Origin: an uncultured Oceanospirillales bacterium
GTDB taxonomy: Bacteria; Pseudomonadota; Gammaproteobacteria; Pseudomonadales; Endozoicomonadaceae
NCBI GenBank assembly: GCA_947040555.1
Contig: CAMRBW010000015.1
Location: 1-47,667, forward strand
DNA: 47,667 nt
Direction of reading: 5' to 3'
This document shows, piece after piece, positions 20,228 through 30,291 of this stretch (position 1 is its first letter; every line of letters begins with the position of its first letter). The position numbers and the translations under genes are program-made. Under the pieces are notes generated by a model. It did not search any database. It saw nothing but the letters and a program-made list of their open reading frames with translations, and was not told the DNA's origin.

Positions 20228-20391
20228 CACCTGCTCCCTGCTGTTAATAGCAGTTGTTATTCTTATGACGAGCAAGATTCAGTATGGCTCGAGATCTTGA
20301 TGATATTCAAGTCTCACACTTGTATTGGCACAGTGATTTTATGCTACAACTTTATTAATTGTTCTTATTTTGGAATTATTGAGAACTTATT

Positions 20392-21741
20392 ATGCAAGGA
20401 CGCAAATACAATAGACTCGTTGGTGTTGTTGTTCTGAATATGGCTTTGTTGGCGAGTACAAAAGCGTTGTCTGTCGAGGTTAGTAGCGGCGGTTATGGTC
20501 GTGATGCTACCGGTTATATAGAGGCTGCGGGTATCAGATTCACGCCAAGGCTGTATATGGGGGTTGGTTATGATGACAATATTTATAAATCGAAGAGTCT
20601 GGTGACTTCCAGTTCAACTTTCTCGGCGTCGCCCTCCCTCGAAGCGCGGATCACCAGTGGTGTGAACCTCTACCGTATGCAGTTCAATATCCACAGCATC
20701 CGTTATCCGAGTGGTCGGAAGCTGGACTACACCAATTACGGCGCAAAATTTGACATTCACCATGAGTTCACCAGACGTCACCGTCTTGACATTAACCTTT
20801 ATGCCGCCGAGTTGCACGTTCCTAACAGCATAGGCCCGGATAAAGGAACGGATCCTCTCAGTGTCAGCGCGGCAGACGGAAGGGATCCCAGTAAGTTGAA
20901 TAGACAGCGCCCTATTGAGTTTATTAAACAATCGGTGGATATTCGCTATGGTTTCGGTAATAAACTGGCCAGAGCCCAGTCAGAGGTGTTTCTCAATCTG
21001 GACGGAAGACAGCATAAGAAGATGAAGTCTGCTGATGCCGGCATCAAGATGTTGGGTTACAACTTCCATTATCGACTCATGCCCAAGACGAAAATGCTGC
21101 TGGAAACGAACTTGCGGAACATGGTGTACGATAGCCGTCAGAGTGTGAACTCTGCGGGAGTTCGCGAGGAAGACGTTTATCAAAAATTTAATGTTAAAAC
21201 TTATCTGGTGGGTCTGACATGGGATTCGACAGCAAAAACCACGAGCTATTTCAAGGCCGGTCAGCGTTTTCGGGTGACGGATGTTCGTAGTGTGCCTACC
21301 AAGAATTCTGGTGCAGGCAAGGAGACCATGAACGTCCTGGAAGCGGGGATGACCTATAATCCCCGCCCTCATTCTGTAGTCCAGTTATATGTGGTGCGGG
21401 ACTATTCCTATGAATCCGACGATCCGGCCAGTGCCACCTTTACGAAACTGGTCAATGGCATTATATCCTGGGAGCATGGCTGGACCGAACGCTATCGAAC
21501 CTATGTGGCTCTCGATATTATGAAGGGTGAAACCCAAAATGCTTTTGGGGAGCTCCTCAGGTACCGTGATACCAGCGTGCTTTATGTTGCCCTGTCCTGG
21601 CGACTGCGCCGCTGGCTGAGTGTGAACGTGGGCTTTCGCCATGAGGATCGAAAGGATGATATTCAGATGATTGATGACTCGATTATCGATGGTACTTATA
21701 TTCGTAATATTTTTAACATCAACGTGGCGATAATACTTTAA
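20392..21741 (+). CDS. outer-membrane beta-barrel protein, BBP2-like porin
   Basis: 449 residues. Residues 1-28 are a signal peptide ending STKALS. The first strand, TPRLYMGVGYDDNIYKSK, carries the GYDDN(I/V)Y motif of the beta-barrel porin 2 family (PF10082), which includes outer-membrane proteins of exopolysaccharide loci. About 16 amphipathic strands follow and the C-terminus ends in alternating hydrophobics (NIFNINVAIIL). It is divergent from the PagL-like gene with a 164-base gap; no polysaccharide genes are visible nearby, so its cargo is unknown. Confidence 0.8.
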   Translation: MQGRKYNRLVGVVVLNMALLASTKALSVEVSSGGYGRDATGYIEAAGIRFTPRLYMGVGYDDNIYKSKSLVTSSSTFSASPSLEARITSGVNLYRMQFNIHSIRYPSGRKLDYTNYGAKFDIHHEFTRRHRLDINLYAAELHVPNSIGPDKGTDPLSVSAADGRDPSKLNRQRPIEFIKQSVDIRYGFGNKLARAQSEVFLNLDGRQHKKMKSADAGIKMLGYNFHYRLMPKTKMLLETNLRNMVYDSRQSVNSAGVREEDVYQKFNVKTYLVGLTWDSTAKTTSYFKAGQRFRVTDVRSVPTKNSGAGKETMNVLEAGMTYNPRPHSVVQLYVVRDYSYESDDPASATFTKLVNGIISWEHGWTERYRTYVALDIMKGETQNAFGELLRYRDTSVLYVALSWRLRRWLSVNVGFRHEDRKDDIQMIDDSIIDGTYIRNIFNINVAIIL

Positions 21742-22128
21742 TTGTACGTGTATAGGTGTTTTTCAGGGTTCAAATAAGGCTCTTTTCAAAATATCATAGC
21801 CAATTAGTGGTCGTGTATTAGGATCAGCGAACCGGGCATAATAAGTATAAAGTCAGTTCTGGTGCGGCCAATGCGAGCTGGAAGCATACCATACTGTCTT
21901 TGTCCTTTTCTCTCCGCTGCGATTTCCGCTTTGATGGCGAGTGCAGGGGGGTTGGCAGCCCAAGACCAAGGCTTTGGTCGAAGTCAAAAAAACGCGCAAT
22001 GAAATACGACGATAAGCAGGATTATCAGGGCCGACTGGTCGATGCCAGTAACCTTAAATCGTAGAATTTCTCGCAATTTATCTGGAATTCTCTCTCCTTC
22101 TGCAACTCCCGTACTCTAAAGGAATACA
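21742..22128. other. intergenic stretch upstream of codB
   Basis: 387 bases. A 43-codon frame at 21871-22002 encodes a signal-peptide-like stretch (LSAAISALMASAGGLAAQD) and stops soon after; a second short frame at 22000 overlaps it. Both look like debris of an exported protein rather than genes. No operator or riboswitch for codBA recognised. Confidence 0.4.
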
Positions 22129-23349
22129 ATGGCGGCTGATAATAATTACAGTCTGGGGCCGGTGCCTCATGCTGCGCGTAAGGGCGTCCTCTCCCTGACT
22201 ATGGTGATGCTGGGGCTGACCTTTTTTTCGGCCAGTATGTGGACGGGCGGCACATTAGGGACGGGTCTCTCTTTCGATGATTTTTTCCTCGCGGTACTGC
22301 TTGGAAACTTGCTTCTCGGTATTTATACCTCGTTCCTCGGTTATATTGGTGCTTCCACGGGACTCTCCACCCATCTTCTTGCCCGCTTCTCTTTTGGGAT
22401 CAAAGGTTCCTGGCTGCCGTCGTTGATTCTTGGCGGTACTCAGGTGGGCTGGTTTGGTGTCGGGGTGGCGATGTTTGCCCTGCCGGTTCATAAGGCAACA
22501 GGCATAGATACCAATATTTTGATTGTTGCGGGTGGTCTTGCCATGACCGCAACGGTCTACTTTGGCATCAGCGCGCTTATGGTGTTGTCTGCCATTGCAG
22601 TACCCGCCATCGCCCTGCTGGGTGGTTACTCCGTTTTCGAAGCGGTAGATAGCGTGGGTGGTATAGAAGGGCTGCAGGCTATTACACCGAAAGAGCCGTT
22701 GGCATTTTCAACCGCACTGGCGCTAGTGGTAGGTTCTTTTATCTCCGCCGGCTCTCTGACCGCAGACTTTGTCCGTTTTGGCAAAAGTCCACGCACGGCA
22801 GTGGTCGTCTCTATGGTGGCCTTCTTTATCGGTAACAGCGTGATGTTCATCTTCGGTGCTGCCGGTGCTGCGGCAACCGGTCAGTCCGATATCTCGGAAG
22901 TGATGATGGCACAGGGGCTGCTGATCCCCGCAGTATTGGTGCTCGGGCTGAATATCTGGACCACCAACGATAACGCGCTCTACGCCTCAGGCCTTGGCTT
23001 TGCCAATATTACCGGATTGCCCAGCAAATACCTTTCCATGGTCAATGGCCTGATCGGCACCTTGTGCGCTCTGTGGTTATACAACAATTTTGTTGGCTGG
23101 CTGACTTTCCTATCGGCGGCAATTCCTCCCATCGGCGGTATTATTATTGCTGACTATTTGAAGAATCGGGCCCGTTACCAAAATTTTGCCGAAGCCAACT
23201 TTCAGACCGTTAACTGGGCGGCGATTGCGGGTGTCGGTATCGGTATTGCTGCCGGCCATTTTATTCCGGGTATCGTACCTTTAAATGCAGTGATCGGTGG
23301 CGCACTGAGCTATCTGGCACTGGACATGCTGAATACCAAGAAAGGATAA
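22129..23349 (+). CDS. codB: cytosine permease
   Basis: Proton-coupled uptake of cytosine; inner membrane, NCS1 family, about 12 transmembrane helices. 406 residues against 419 in E. coli, with very close similarity: [59 protein letters not shown], and LPSK(Y)LS. The Shine-Dalgarno AAGGA precedes the ATG by 6 bases. codA follows after 5 bases, forming the codBA operon. In E. coli this operon is controlled by PurR and Nac; no operator was recognised here. Confidence 0.97.
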   Translation: MAADNNYSLGPVPHAARKGVLSLTMVMLGLTFFSASMWTGGTLGTGLSFDDFFLAVLLGNLLLGIYTSFLGYIGASTGLSTHLLARFSFGIKGSWLPSLILGGTQVGWFGVGVAMFALPVHKATGIDTNILIVAGGLAMTATVYFGISALMVLSAIAVPAIALLGGYSVFEAVDSVGGIEGLQAITPKEPLAFSTALALVVGSFISAGSLTADFVRFGKSPRTAVVVSMVAFFIGNSVMFIFGAAGAAATGQSDISEVMMAQGLLIPAVLVLGLNIWTTNDNALYASGLGFANITGLPSKYLSMVNGLIGTLCALWLYNNFVGWLTFLSAAIPPIGGIIIADYLKNRARYQNFAEANFQTVNWAAIAGVGIGIAAGHFIPGIVPLNAVIGGALSYLALDMLNTKKG

Positions 23350-23354
23350 ATATA

Positions 23355-24632
23355 ATGTCTGATTTGTTGATCAAAAATCTGACCATTCGCGGGCGTGAAG
23401 GCTCGTTCCAAATTCTGGTGAAAGATGGCCGGATTGCCGCTATAGAAGACAATGCTTCTGTGCTCGACAGCACAGCGCCGGTAGTGGACGCTGAGGGTGG
23501 CATGGCATTGCCCCCATTCTGTGAACCCCATATCCATCTCGATACTACCCAGACAGCTGGTGAGCCGAGCTGGAATATTTCCGGCACGCTGTTTGAAGGC
23601 ATTGAGCGTTGGGCCGAGCGCAAGGCGCTGCTCTCGATTGAAGACGTCAAAAGTCGTGCAAAACAGACGCTTAAATGGCAGATTGCCAACGGTATTCAGC
23701 ATGTACGCACCCATGTAGACGTCTCTGACCCAACACTGACAGCATTGAAGGCGATGCTGGAGGTAAAGGAGGAGATGAAAGAGTGGGTCGATCTGCAGAT
23801 TGTGGCGTTTCCCCAGGAAGGTATTCTCTCCTATCCCAACGGTAAGGCGTTGATGGAAGAGGCGGTACAGCTGGGTGCCGATGTTATCGGTGCGATTCCT
23901 CACTTCGAATTTACCCGTGAGTACGGCATTGAGTCTCTGCACTTTATCTTTGAACTAGCGCGTAAGTATGACCGTCTGATCGATGTGCACTGTGATGAGA
24001 TAGACGACGAACAGTCTCGTTTTGTCGAGACAGTCGCTGCGCTGGCTCACAAATACGACATGGGCGAGAAAGTCACCGCCAGCCACACGACGGCGATGCA
24101 CTCCTATAACGGGGCTTATGTGTCACGGCTGTTCCGGCTGTTGCGTATGTCCGGCATCAACTTTGTTGCCAATCCGCTGGTCAATATCCATCTGCAGGGG
24201 CGCTTCGATGATTATCCAAAGCGCCGTGGTGTGACCCGTGTCAAAGAGATGCTGGCTTCAAATATCAATGTCTGCTTTGGCCATGACGATGTCTTTGATC
24301 CATGGTATCCGCTGGGCACGGGCAATATGCTGCAGGTGTTGCATATGGGGCTGCATGTTTGCCAGATCATGGGTTACGACCAGCTCAATCAGTCATTGGA
24401 CCTGATCAGCACCCACTCTGCGCGTACGCTCAATCTACAGGACAACTACGGGATCGAAGTGGGCAAGCCTGCCAACCTGATTATTCTTCCCGCCGAGAAT
24501 GATTTTGATGCCCTGCGCCGCCAGGTACCGGTACGTTACTCGGTTCGTAATGGGAAGGTGATTGCGGAGACTCAACCCGCTACAACCCAGCTCCATCTTG
24601 ACAGTACTGAGACGGTGACGTTTAAGCGCTGA
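23355..24632 (+). CDS. codA: cytosine deaminase
   Basis: Deaminates cytosine to uracil and ammonia, feeding pyrimidine salvage and nitrogen supply; cytosolic amidohydrolase. 425 residues (E. coli 427). Metal ligands: the HxH pair in [17 protein letters not shown], His in DVHCDEIDD, the His in [17 protein letters not shown], and Asp in [14 protein letters not shown]. It is the second gene of the codBA operon, with AAGGA 8 bases before the ATG. A REP-like palindrome pair ends the unit. Confidence 0.97.
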   Translation: MSDLLIKNLTIRGREGSFQILVKDGRIAAIEDNASVLDSTAPVVDAEGGMALPPFCEPHIHLDTTQTAGEPSWNISGTLFEGIERWAERKALLSIEDVKSRAKQTLKWQIANGIQHVRTHVDVSDPTLTALKAMLEVKEEMKEWVDLQIVAFPQEGILSYPNGKALMEEAVQLGADVIGAIPHFEFTREYGIESLHFIFELARKYDRLIDVHCDEIDDEQSRFVETVAALAHKYDMGEKVTASHTTAMHSYNGAYVSRLFRLLRMSGINFVANPLVNIHLQGRFDDYPKRRGVTRVKEMLASNINVCFGHDDVFDPWYPLGTGNMLQVLHMGLHVCQIMGYDQLNQSLDLISTHSARTLNLQDNYGIEVGKPANLIILPAENDFDALRRQVPVRYSVRNGKVIAETQPATTQLHLDSTETVTFKR

Positions 24633-24633
24633 T

Positions 24634-24698
24634 CGTCATTCCCGCAAAGGTGGGAATCTATAACAGACACCGGATCCCCGCTTTTGCGGGGATGGCGG
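24634..24698. repeat. REP-like double palindrome between codA and uvrB
   Basis: Two GC-rich hairpins in tandem: ATTCCCGC...GTGGGAAT (about 24638-24657) and ATCCCCGC...GCGGGGAT (about 24674-24693). They have the CGTCATTCCCGC...GGATCCCCGC...GCGGGGATG layout of dispersed intergenic palindromic units in proteobacteria. They lie between two convergent genes and may act as terminator or transcript stabiliser. Confidence 0.8.
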
Positions 24699-24708
24699 AG
24701 TCAGATTT

Positions 24709-26754
24709 TTATATCTTCTTCAACTGCTCTCGAAGACTGATAATCTCATCCCGCGTTTTTGCCGCCTGTTCAAACTCCAGATTACGAGCCTGGTTGTGCA
24801 TGGCTTCTTCCCGCTTTTTGATCTGGCGAGCGATCTCGTCCGGTGACGAGGCAAGTGCCGGTTCGGTGGTGTAACCCGATTTTGGCTCAGAGACTTTCTG
24901 CCGCTGTCGTCCACGACTGCCGGGAACCGCACCTTCCATAATATCGGTAATACTTTTTCTGATGCTTTTGGGGGTAATGTTGTGCTCTTTGTTAAAGGCG
25001 ATCTGCTTATTACGACGGCGTTCGGTTTCATCCATGGCGCGCTGCATGGAGCCGGTGACCTTATCGGCGTAGAGAATGGCTTTACCGCTGATATTACGGG
25101 CGGCACGACCAATGGTTTGAATCAATGAACGGTCGCTGCGCAGAAAGCCCTCTTTATCCGCATCGAGAATAGCGACTAACGACACCTCCGGCATATCCAG
25201 ACCCTCCCTGAGCAGGTTGATTCCCACCAGAACATCGAAAGCCCCCAGGCGCAGATCACGAATGATTTCGACCCGCTCTATGGTATCAATATCCGAGTGC
25301 AGGTAGCGCACTCGCACACCGTTCTCACTAAGATATTCGGTCAGGTCTTCGGCCATCCGTTTAGTGAGTGTCGTGACCAGTACCCGGTCGCCACGGACGG
25401 TACGGTCGTTAATCTCTGCCAGAAGATCATCGACCTGCGTCGTGGCCGGACGCACCTCGATTTCAGGATCGACCAGCCCGGTAGGGCGGACAACCTGTTC
25501 TACGACCTGATCTTGATGCTCTTTTTCATAGTTGCCGGGTGTCGCAGAAATAAAAATAGTTTGTGGTCGTTTATCTTCCCATTCGTCGAACTTCATCGGA
25601 CGATTGTCCAGTGCCGATGGCAGACGGAAACCGTAATTGACCAGTGTTTCCTTGCGTGAACGGTCACCTTTATACATGGCTCCTATCTGCGGAACAGTGA
25701 CGTGAGACTCGTCAATAAATAGCAGAGCATTGTCTGGCAAATAGTCGAACAGTGTCGGAGGAGGCGATCCTGATGCACGACCAGACAGGTAGCGAGAGTA
25801 GTTTTCCACACCGTTGCAATAGCCGAGCTCTGCCATCATCTCGGTATCGAAACGGGTGCGCTGTTCGAGACGCTGGGCTTCCACAAGTCGGTCATGCTCG
25901 CGCAGGTATTGCAGACGTTCATCCAGTTCATCGTGAATAGAGCCGATGGCATCAAGGATGGTCTGCCGGGGTGTTACGTAGTGGGACTTTGGGAAAATGG
26001 TTGCTCTCGGCACTCTACGCAGGACTTCGCCGGTCAGAGGATCAAACCAGCTGATATTTTCCAGCTCATCATCAAACAGCTCTAACCGTACCGCCTCTTT
26101 TTCTGACTCCGCAGGAAAGATATCGATCACATCGCCGCGCACCCGATAGGTGGCTCGTCTCAGCTCCGTATCATTGCGGGTGTACTGGAGTTCAGCAAGG
26201 CGGCGGAGCAGGGTGCGCTGGTCTATCCTGTCCCCACGATCCAGATGCAGCATCATCTTCAGGTAGGATTCAGGTTCCCCCAGACCGTAGATCGCCGAGA
26301 CTGTCGCCACGATAATAACATCATTGCGCTGCAGCAGGGCTTTGGTCGCCGAGAGCCGCATCTGTTCGATGTGTTCGTTAATCGAGGCGTCTTTCTCTAT
26401 GAATGTGTCGGATGAAGGCACATAGGCTTCCGGCTGGTAGTAGTCGTAGTAGGAGACAAAATACTCAACCGCATTGTTAGGGAAGAACTCCCGGAACTCA
26501 CCATAAAGCTGGGCCGCCAGGGTTTTATTGGGCGCCATAACCAGGGCAGGACGGTTGAGTTCGGCAATAACATGGGCGGCTGTAAACGTCTTGCCGGAGC
26601 CGGTGACACCGAGCAAGGTCTGGCAGGCGAGGCCGCTGCGGGCACCCGAGACCAGCTGTTTGATCGCCTCGGGTTGGTCGCCGGCAGGTTGGAAGGGTGA
26701 AACCACTTTAAGCTGTGGCGCTTTCTGTTCGGGACAGGGGTGTGGACTCTTCAC
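24709..26754 (-). CDS. uvrB: excinuclease ABC subunit B
   Basis: Damage-verifying helicase of nucleotide excision repair: receives DNA from UvrA and recruits the UvrC nuclease. 681 residues (E. coli 673). Walker A GVTGSGKT at about 50; beta-hairpin region [22 protein letters not shown] motif; motifs IV-VI with [10 protein letters not shown] and [10 protein letters not shown]-terminal UVR domain ([21 protein letters not shown]) that contacts UvrC. The start is GTG at 26754 with AGGA upstream. It is divergent from and slightly close to the aminotransferase gene. No SOS (LexA) box of CTG-N10-CAG type was evident in the short shared upstream region. Confidence 0.97.
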   Translation of the reverse strand: MKSPHPCPEQKAPQLKVVSPFQPAGDQPEAIKQLVSGARSGLACQTLLGVTGSGKTFTAAHVIAELNRPALVMAPNKTLAAQLYGEFREFFPNNAVEYFVSYYDYYQPEAYVPSSDTFIEKDASINEHIEQMRLSATKALLQRNDVIIVATVSAIYGLGEPESYLKMMLHLDRGDRIDQRTLLRRLAELQYTRNDTELRRATYRVRGDVIDIFPAESEKEAVRLELFDDELENISWFDPLTGEVLRRVPRATIFPKSHYVTPRQTILDAIGSIHDELDERLQYLREHDRLVEAQRLEQRTRFDTEMMAELGYCNGVENYSRYLSGRASGSPPPTLFDYLPDNALLFIDESHVTVPQIGAMYKGDRSRKETLVNYGFRLPSALDNRPMKFDEWEDKRPQTIFISATPGNYEKEHQDQVVEQVVRPTGLVDPEIEVRPATTQVDDLLAEINDRTVRGDRVLVTTLTKRMAEDLTEYLSENGVRVRYLHSDIDTIERVEIIRDLRLGAFDVLVGINLLREGLDMPEVSLVAILDADKEGFLRSDRSLIQTIGRAARNISGKAILYADKVTGSMQRAMDETERRRNKQIAFNKEHNITPKSIRKSITDIMEGAVPGSRGRQRQKVSEPKSGYTTEPALASSPDEIARQIKKREEAMHNQARNLEFEQAAKTRDEIISLREQLKKI

Positions 26755-26838
26755 TCTTCGGGTTCCTGCTACAAAAATGGTGGGGTATCATGGTTAAGTT
26801 TGCATGGAGACCTGTGCGAAAGAAAGAGGAGAAATGGG

Positions 26839-28020
26839 GTGATTCAGCAACTTTCCCGGCGGGTACAGACGGTGAAACCGTCATCAACATTGGCAGTCAC
26901 GACAAGGGCGGCAGAGCTCAGGGCATCAGGGAAAGACATTATTGGTCTGGGTGTGGGTGAGCCCGACTTTGATACGCCTGATCATATCAAACAGGCGGCC
27001 ATTCAGGCCATTCATGACGGCCAGACCAAGTATACCGCTGTCGATGGTACTCCTGCGCTCAAGCAGGCGATTAGGGACAAGTTTCAGCGGGATAACGGTC
27101 TGACCTATACCTCTGGCCAGATTTTGGTCTCTGCGGGTGGCAAACACAGCTTTTTCAATATGGCGCTGGCCTTGCTGAATCCGGGGGATGAAGTGGTTAT
27201 CCCCGCACCTTACTGGGTTTCCTACCCCGATATGGTGCTGATTGCCGAAGGCAAGCCTGTTATTATCGAGACCGATGCCCGTCGGTCATTCAAAATAACC
27301 CCTGCGCAGCTCAAAAGTGCCATCACCGATAAAACCCGGCTGGTGGTACTGAATAGCCCCTCCAACCCGACCGGTATCGCCTATTCTGCCGATGAGCTGA
27401 AGGCGCTGGGCGAGGTGCTGAAACTGTTCCCGGAGGTAATGATCGCCACGGATGATATGTATGAGCACACACTCTGGGAAGAGGGTACCTTCGTCAATAT
27501 TCTTGATGTCTGCCCTGAGCTCTATGACCGGACTCTGGTGATGAATGGTGTCTCCAAAGCTTATTCCATGACCGGCTGGCGTATTGGTTACGTGGGTGGC
27601 CCGGAGTGGCTGGTGAAAAATATGAAAAAAATTCAGTCCCAGAGCACCTCCAATCCCTGCTCCATTGCTCAGGCAGCGGCGGTGGCGGCACTATCCGGCC
27701 CTCAGCAATGTGTGCGGGATATGGTTAATGAATTTGCACGACGTCATGCTTATGTTGTGCAGCGTCTCAATGCTATGCCGGGAATTTCTGTGCTGCCGGC
27801 TGATGGTACTTTTTACAGTTTCCCTGATGTCAGGGGAGCGATGGCGGAGGGAGGCTACGACAGCGATATAGCCTTTGCCGAAGCGCTGCTGGAAGCCGGC
27901 GTGGCGATGGTACCCGGCTCAGCTTTTGGTGCGCCAGGGCATATGCGTCTCTCATTCGCGACCAGTATGGACAATCTGGAAAAGGCACTGGATCGGCTGG
28001 AGGATTTTATTCGGTTTTGA
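26839..28020 (+). CDS. class I pyridoxal-phosphate aminotransferase, aspartate aminotransferase Ib type
   Basis: Transfers amino groups between aspartate and 2-oxoglutarate or related pairs; cytosolic dimer. 393 residues from the GTG at 26839, chosen for the AGGAG 8 bases upstream and because VKPSSTLAVTTRAAELRASG then starts the protein as in subgroup Ib enzymes (about 395 residues). Key residues: substrate loop LGVGEPDFDTP, aromatic PYWVSYPDMV, NSPSNPTG, the PLP-binding lysine in SKAYSMTGWR, and the substrate-carboxylate Arg in HMRLSFATS. Longer upstream in-frame starts overlap uvrB and are unlikely. Broad-specificity relatives exist, so the exact substrate is not certain. Confidence 0.92.
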   Translation: MIQQLSRRVQTVKPSSTLAVTTRAAELRASGKDIIGLGVGEPDFDTPDHIKQAAIQAIHDGQTKYTAVDGTPALKQAIRDKFQRDNGLTYTSGQILVSAGGKHSFFNMALALLNPGDEVVIPAPYWVSYPDMVLIAEGKPVIIETDARRSFKITPAQLKSAITDKTRLVVLNSPSNPTGIAYSADELKALGEVLKLFPEVMIATDDMYEHTLWEEGTFVNILDVCPELYDRTLVMNGVSKAYSMTGWRIGYVGGPEWLVKNMKKIQSQSTSNPCSIAQAAAVAALSGPQQCVRDMVNEFARRHAYVVQRLNAMPGISVLPADGTFYSFPDVRGAMAEGGYDSDIAFAEALLEAGVAMVPGSAFGAPGHMRLSFATSMDNLEKALDRLEDFIRF

Positions 28021-28055
28021 CGTAGGGAGGGGTTGGTTTTTTTGCGGCAGAGGTG

Positions 28056-28084
28056 TTGACCATAGTCGCTTGATTCAGTAGACT
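28056..28084 (+). promoter_or_regulatory. promoter of tRNA-Asn
   Basis: TTGACC (28056-28061), a 17-base spacer, TAGACT (28079-28084); the tRNA begins 22 bases later. Confidence 0.6.
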
Positions 28085-28105
28085 CCTGTCCAAGTTGAGA
28101 GTGAT

Positions 28106-28181
28106 TCCCCGATAGCTCAGTTGGTAGAGCAAATGACTGTTAATCATTGGGTCGCAGGTTCGAGTCCTGCTCGGGGAGCCA
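28106..28181 (+). tRNA. tRNA-Asn(GTT)
   Basis: Acceptor TCCCCGA pairs with TCGGGGA, D arm GCTCAGTTGGTAGAGC, anticodon GTT at 28139-28141, T arm GCAGGTTCGAGTCCTGC, encoded CCA at 28179-28181. Confidence 0.98.
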
Positions 28182-28206
28182 AATTTTTCAGCTAAATTAA
28201 TAAGTT

Positions 28207-28234
28207 AAAGCTCCTTAGATAAAGGGGCTTTTTT
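28207..28234 (+). terminator. rho-independent terminator of tRNA-Asn
   Basis: 10-bp stem (one G-U pair) AAAGCTCCTT with AAGGGGCTTT around AGATA, followed by T residues. Confidence 0.88.
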
Positions 28235-28352
28235 CGTTTTAGGGCTGGGCGTACCTTTCTCTGCTCATTTGTAGCCACTTTCTCGCTCTCTATTCTCCCA
28301 GTGTTCAGTATCCTGTTAATCTTTTGGTTACTGGTTCGGGATAGGCAAGCAT

Positions 28353-28389
28353 AAAAAAAAGGCCGCCTTTGTCAGGCGACCTTTTTTTT
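28353..28389. terminator. terminator at the 3' end of the ComEA-like gene
   Basis: 15-position stem with one mismatch, 28353-28367 with 28375-28389, bearing A8 on the left and T8 on the right. It works in the leftward direction for the ComEA-like gene, whose stop is at 28399, and could work rightward too. Confidence 0.85.
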
Positions 28390-28398
28390 ATATGAAAT

Positions 28399-28698
28399 TT
28401 ATTCTACGGCTAGAATTTTTCTGTTTGCGTTCATTATTCGTGAACCTATACCCTTCACGGCAGTTAATTCTTCGATGCTTTTGAAGGCGCCGTTTTCTTT
28501 CCTGTGCGCTACAATACGTTGTGCTGTTTTCTCGCCGACATATTGCAGTTTCTTATCAAGCATTTCTTCGCTGGCGGTATTTATGTTGATCGTTTCCTTA
28601 GCATGGGTATGACCTGAATGACCTCCTTGAGCGAGAACAAGACCTGAACCGAAAAGAGATGCGGTGAAAAGAACAGAAGTTATTAAATTCTTCAACAT
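28399..28698 (-). CDS. ComEA-like helix-hairpin-helix DNA-binding protein
   Basis: 99 residues from the ATG at 28698, chosen because GGAGG lies 9 bases upstream and a signal peptide (MLKNLITSVLFTASLFGSGL...AQ) then begins the protein. A His-rich linker (GGHSGHTHAKE) precedes two HhH motifs: INTASEEMLDKKLQYVGEKTAQRI and FKSIEELTAVKGIGSRIM, shown here in overlapping parts. This is the ComEA layout: exported, binding double-stranded DNA in the periplasm during natural transformation. Other competence genes are not in the window, so a role in DNA uptake is likely but unproven. A longer in-frame ATG at 28827 lacks support. Confidence 0.85.
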   Translation of the reverse strand: MLKNLITSVLFTASLFGSGLVLAQGGHSGHTHAKETININTASEEMLDKKLQYVGEKTAQRIVAHRKENGAFKSIEELTAVKGIGSRIMNANRKILAVE

Positions 28699-28877
28699 AT
28701 TGGTAGAACCTCCATGTCCTGAGACATTAAAAAAATGATGCCTCTGTTTTGAGACAGTACTTTCAGTCTTAGCTGTCCCTTTAGTGAGCCGCCAATCTGA
28801 TTTGAAAAGATTCGGGCTGGACAGCATGAACTTGACGCTCTGGATATCGAGCCGGTTGAAAAAATACGTGCAGGGGC

Positions 28878-28906
28878 TTGCATTTTGTCACTCCGGAAGG
28901 TAAATT
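28878..28906 (+). promoter_or_regulatory. promoter of the tRNA-Val pair
   Basis: TTGCAT (28878-28883), 17-base spacer, TAAATT (28901-28906), followed by AGGCACC. It closely resembles the tRNA-Ser promoter, and transcription would start about 40 bases before the first tRNA. Confidence 0.5.
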
Positions 28907-28950
28907 AGGCACCGTTCTGGAGGTGGCCAAGCAAGGCGCTTTCAGGTTGT

Positions 28951-29027
28951 AGACGATTAGCTCAGTTGGTTAGAGCACCACCTTGACATGGTGGGGGTCG
29001 CTGGTTCGAGTCCAGTATCGTCTACCA
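28951..29027 (+). tRNA. tRNA-Val(GAC), copy 1
   Basis: Acceptor AGACGAT pairs with ATCGTCT, D arm GCTCAGTTGGTTAGAGC, anticodon GAC at 28985-28987 within CTTGACA, T loop TTCGAGT, encoded CCA at 29025-29027. Confidence 0.97.
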
Positions 29028-29054
29028 CTTTCTGCTTGTGAAAAGTTCTTTTAT

Positions 29055-29131
29055 AGACGATTAGCTCAGTTGGTTAGAGCACCACCTTGACATGGTGGGG
29101 GTCGCTGGTTCGAGTCCAGTATCGTCTACCA
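29055..29131 (+). tRNA. tRNA-Val(GAC), copy 2
   Basis: Identical in sequence to copy 1, 27 bases downstream, anticodon GAC at 29089-29091, encoded CCA. A tandem duplication; the two are probably one transcript. No clear hairpin terminator follows. Confidence 0.97.
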
Positions 29132-29270
29132 CATCTCACTATTTTCCTGTTTCTATCAAGACATATTCCTCTAGGAAACTGCCCTGTTTGTGGCGGATTT
29201 TTGGCGTTTCCCCTGTTTTTTCAGAGGGGATGAAGCGGCTTACTGGCCATTTTCCTGGGTTGGAAACTGG

Positions 29271-29679
29271 TTAATCAGCATGGATTTTGCTCAGGTTGAT
29301 CGGCTTGGTCTCTGGCGCCGGCGATTCAGCACCAGAGATATCAACACCAAAATGCTCTGCCAAAGACGTCAGGCCTGCATTAAACCCACGAGAGACAAAG
29401 CGGAACTCCCACTCATTGTTGCGGCGATACAGCTCACCAAGGATCAGAACAGCTTCTGACCGCCTCTGCATGGGAATATTGCCGTGTACCAACACATCCG
29501 TTCCCTGTCCAGCACTGATGCTTACAGAACGTCCACAGTGAAGGTGAATGCAATGCGCTGGACGTCTTATTTAAGGTTGAGCAAGTCAACCTCAAATACG
29601 GTCTTCTGTCCTTCGCCGACCATTTTTACGGTACTGTCGGCACTGGTTTTTGACCGTAAAAGACAAAGTCCAGATCAGA
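29271..29679 (-). pseudogene. decayed TerD-domain gene
   Basis: Read leftward, fragments of one TerD domain occur in order but in different frames: DLDFVFYGQK, SADSTVKMVGEGQKTVFEVD, then DVQRIAFTFTVDV, and finally an intact end, AVLILGELYRRNNEWEFRF and SRGFNAGLTSLAEHFGVDI. At least two in-frame stops and a frame change separate them. The N-terminal third is absent: the first fragment begins right behind the stop codon of the next TerD gene, so a deletion fused the two. It is the distal end of the leftward ter cluster. Confidence 0.85.
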
Positions 29680-30291
29680 TCACGCGAATTCGTGGGCGAA
29701 GGTAGTCAGGGTTTGCTCTAACTTCTGATCGCGAGTCGGCTGACCAATAGAATGGAATTTCCACTCGCCGTTGTGCTTGTAGAGTTTGCCCATAACCATT
29801 GAAACAGAGCCGTTGAAGTTGGCGTCGTTGGCGATATCAAACTTTGCGAACTCTTGATCGACATGCTCAGGCGTGCCTTCATAGATGCGGATTTTGGCAA
29901 AAGGAATATCTTTAAAGTCCTGTCCACGGAAGCTGTTCAGTACAAAAGCCAGTTGCGTGGCTTTTGGGTTCACCTTGCTCAGATCAATCATGATCACTTC
30001 ATTGTCCAGACCGTCATCGCCATTCATATCGCCGGTCAGGTCATCGCCGGAATGGACGATACCGCCACACTTGGACGCTTTCTGCCCGAAATAGATGATA
30101 TCAAGCAGTTGACCGCTTTCACTGAATACGCCAACGGATGCGTCGAGGTCTACCGCCGTCATCTTTTTTCCGCCAAAAAAGCCGGTTTTTTCGATCGCGC
30201 CCCAGTTGACACCAATGCACATTTTTTGCAGTGAAGAACCATTATCTTTCTTCAGGGAAATGCGCTGACCTTTCTGTAAGCTGATAGCCAT
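29680..30291 (-). CDS. TerD-domain protein, TerZ/TerX-like
   Basis: 203 residues, one TerD domain: start MAISLQKGQRISLKK, a GFFGGKKMTAVDLDAS insert like the longer TerZ/TerX branch, GGIVHSGDDLTGDMNGDDG (acidic calcium-binding loop), LAFVLNSFRGQDF, and MVMGKLYKHNGEWKFHSIG. TerD proteins bind calcium through these acidic loops and belong to the tellurite/stress response systems. It differs from the two TerD/TerE-like neighbours in having KDIPFAKIRIY instead of the NAFIRVV segment. A 358-base gap separates it from terD, so it may have its own promoter. Confidence 0.9.
   Translation of the reverse strand: MAISLQKGQRISLKKDNGSSLQKMCIGVNWGAIEKTGFFGGKKMTAVDLDASVGVFSESGQLLDIIYFGQKASKCGGIVHSGDDLTGDMNGDDGLDNEVIMIDLSKVNPKATQLAFVLNSFRGQDFKDIPFAKIRIYEGTPEHVDQEFAKFDIANDANFNGSVSMVMGKLYKHNGEWKFHSIGQPTRDQKLEQTLTTFAHEFA

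Noticed and set aside
28830..28950. Coding-looking fragments upstream of the tRNA-Val pair (HFVTPEGKLGTVLEVAKQGAF)
   Set aside because: Too short, in conflicting frames and without a recognised family; it overlaps the likely tRNA promoter.
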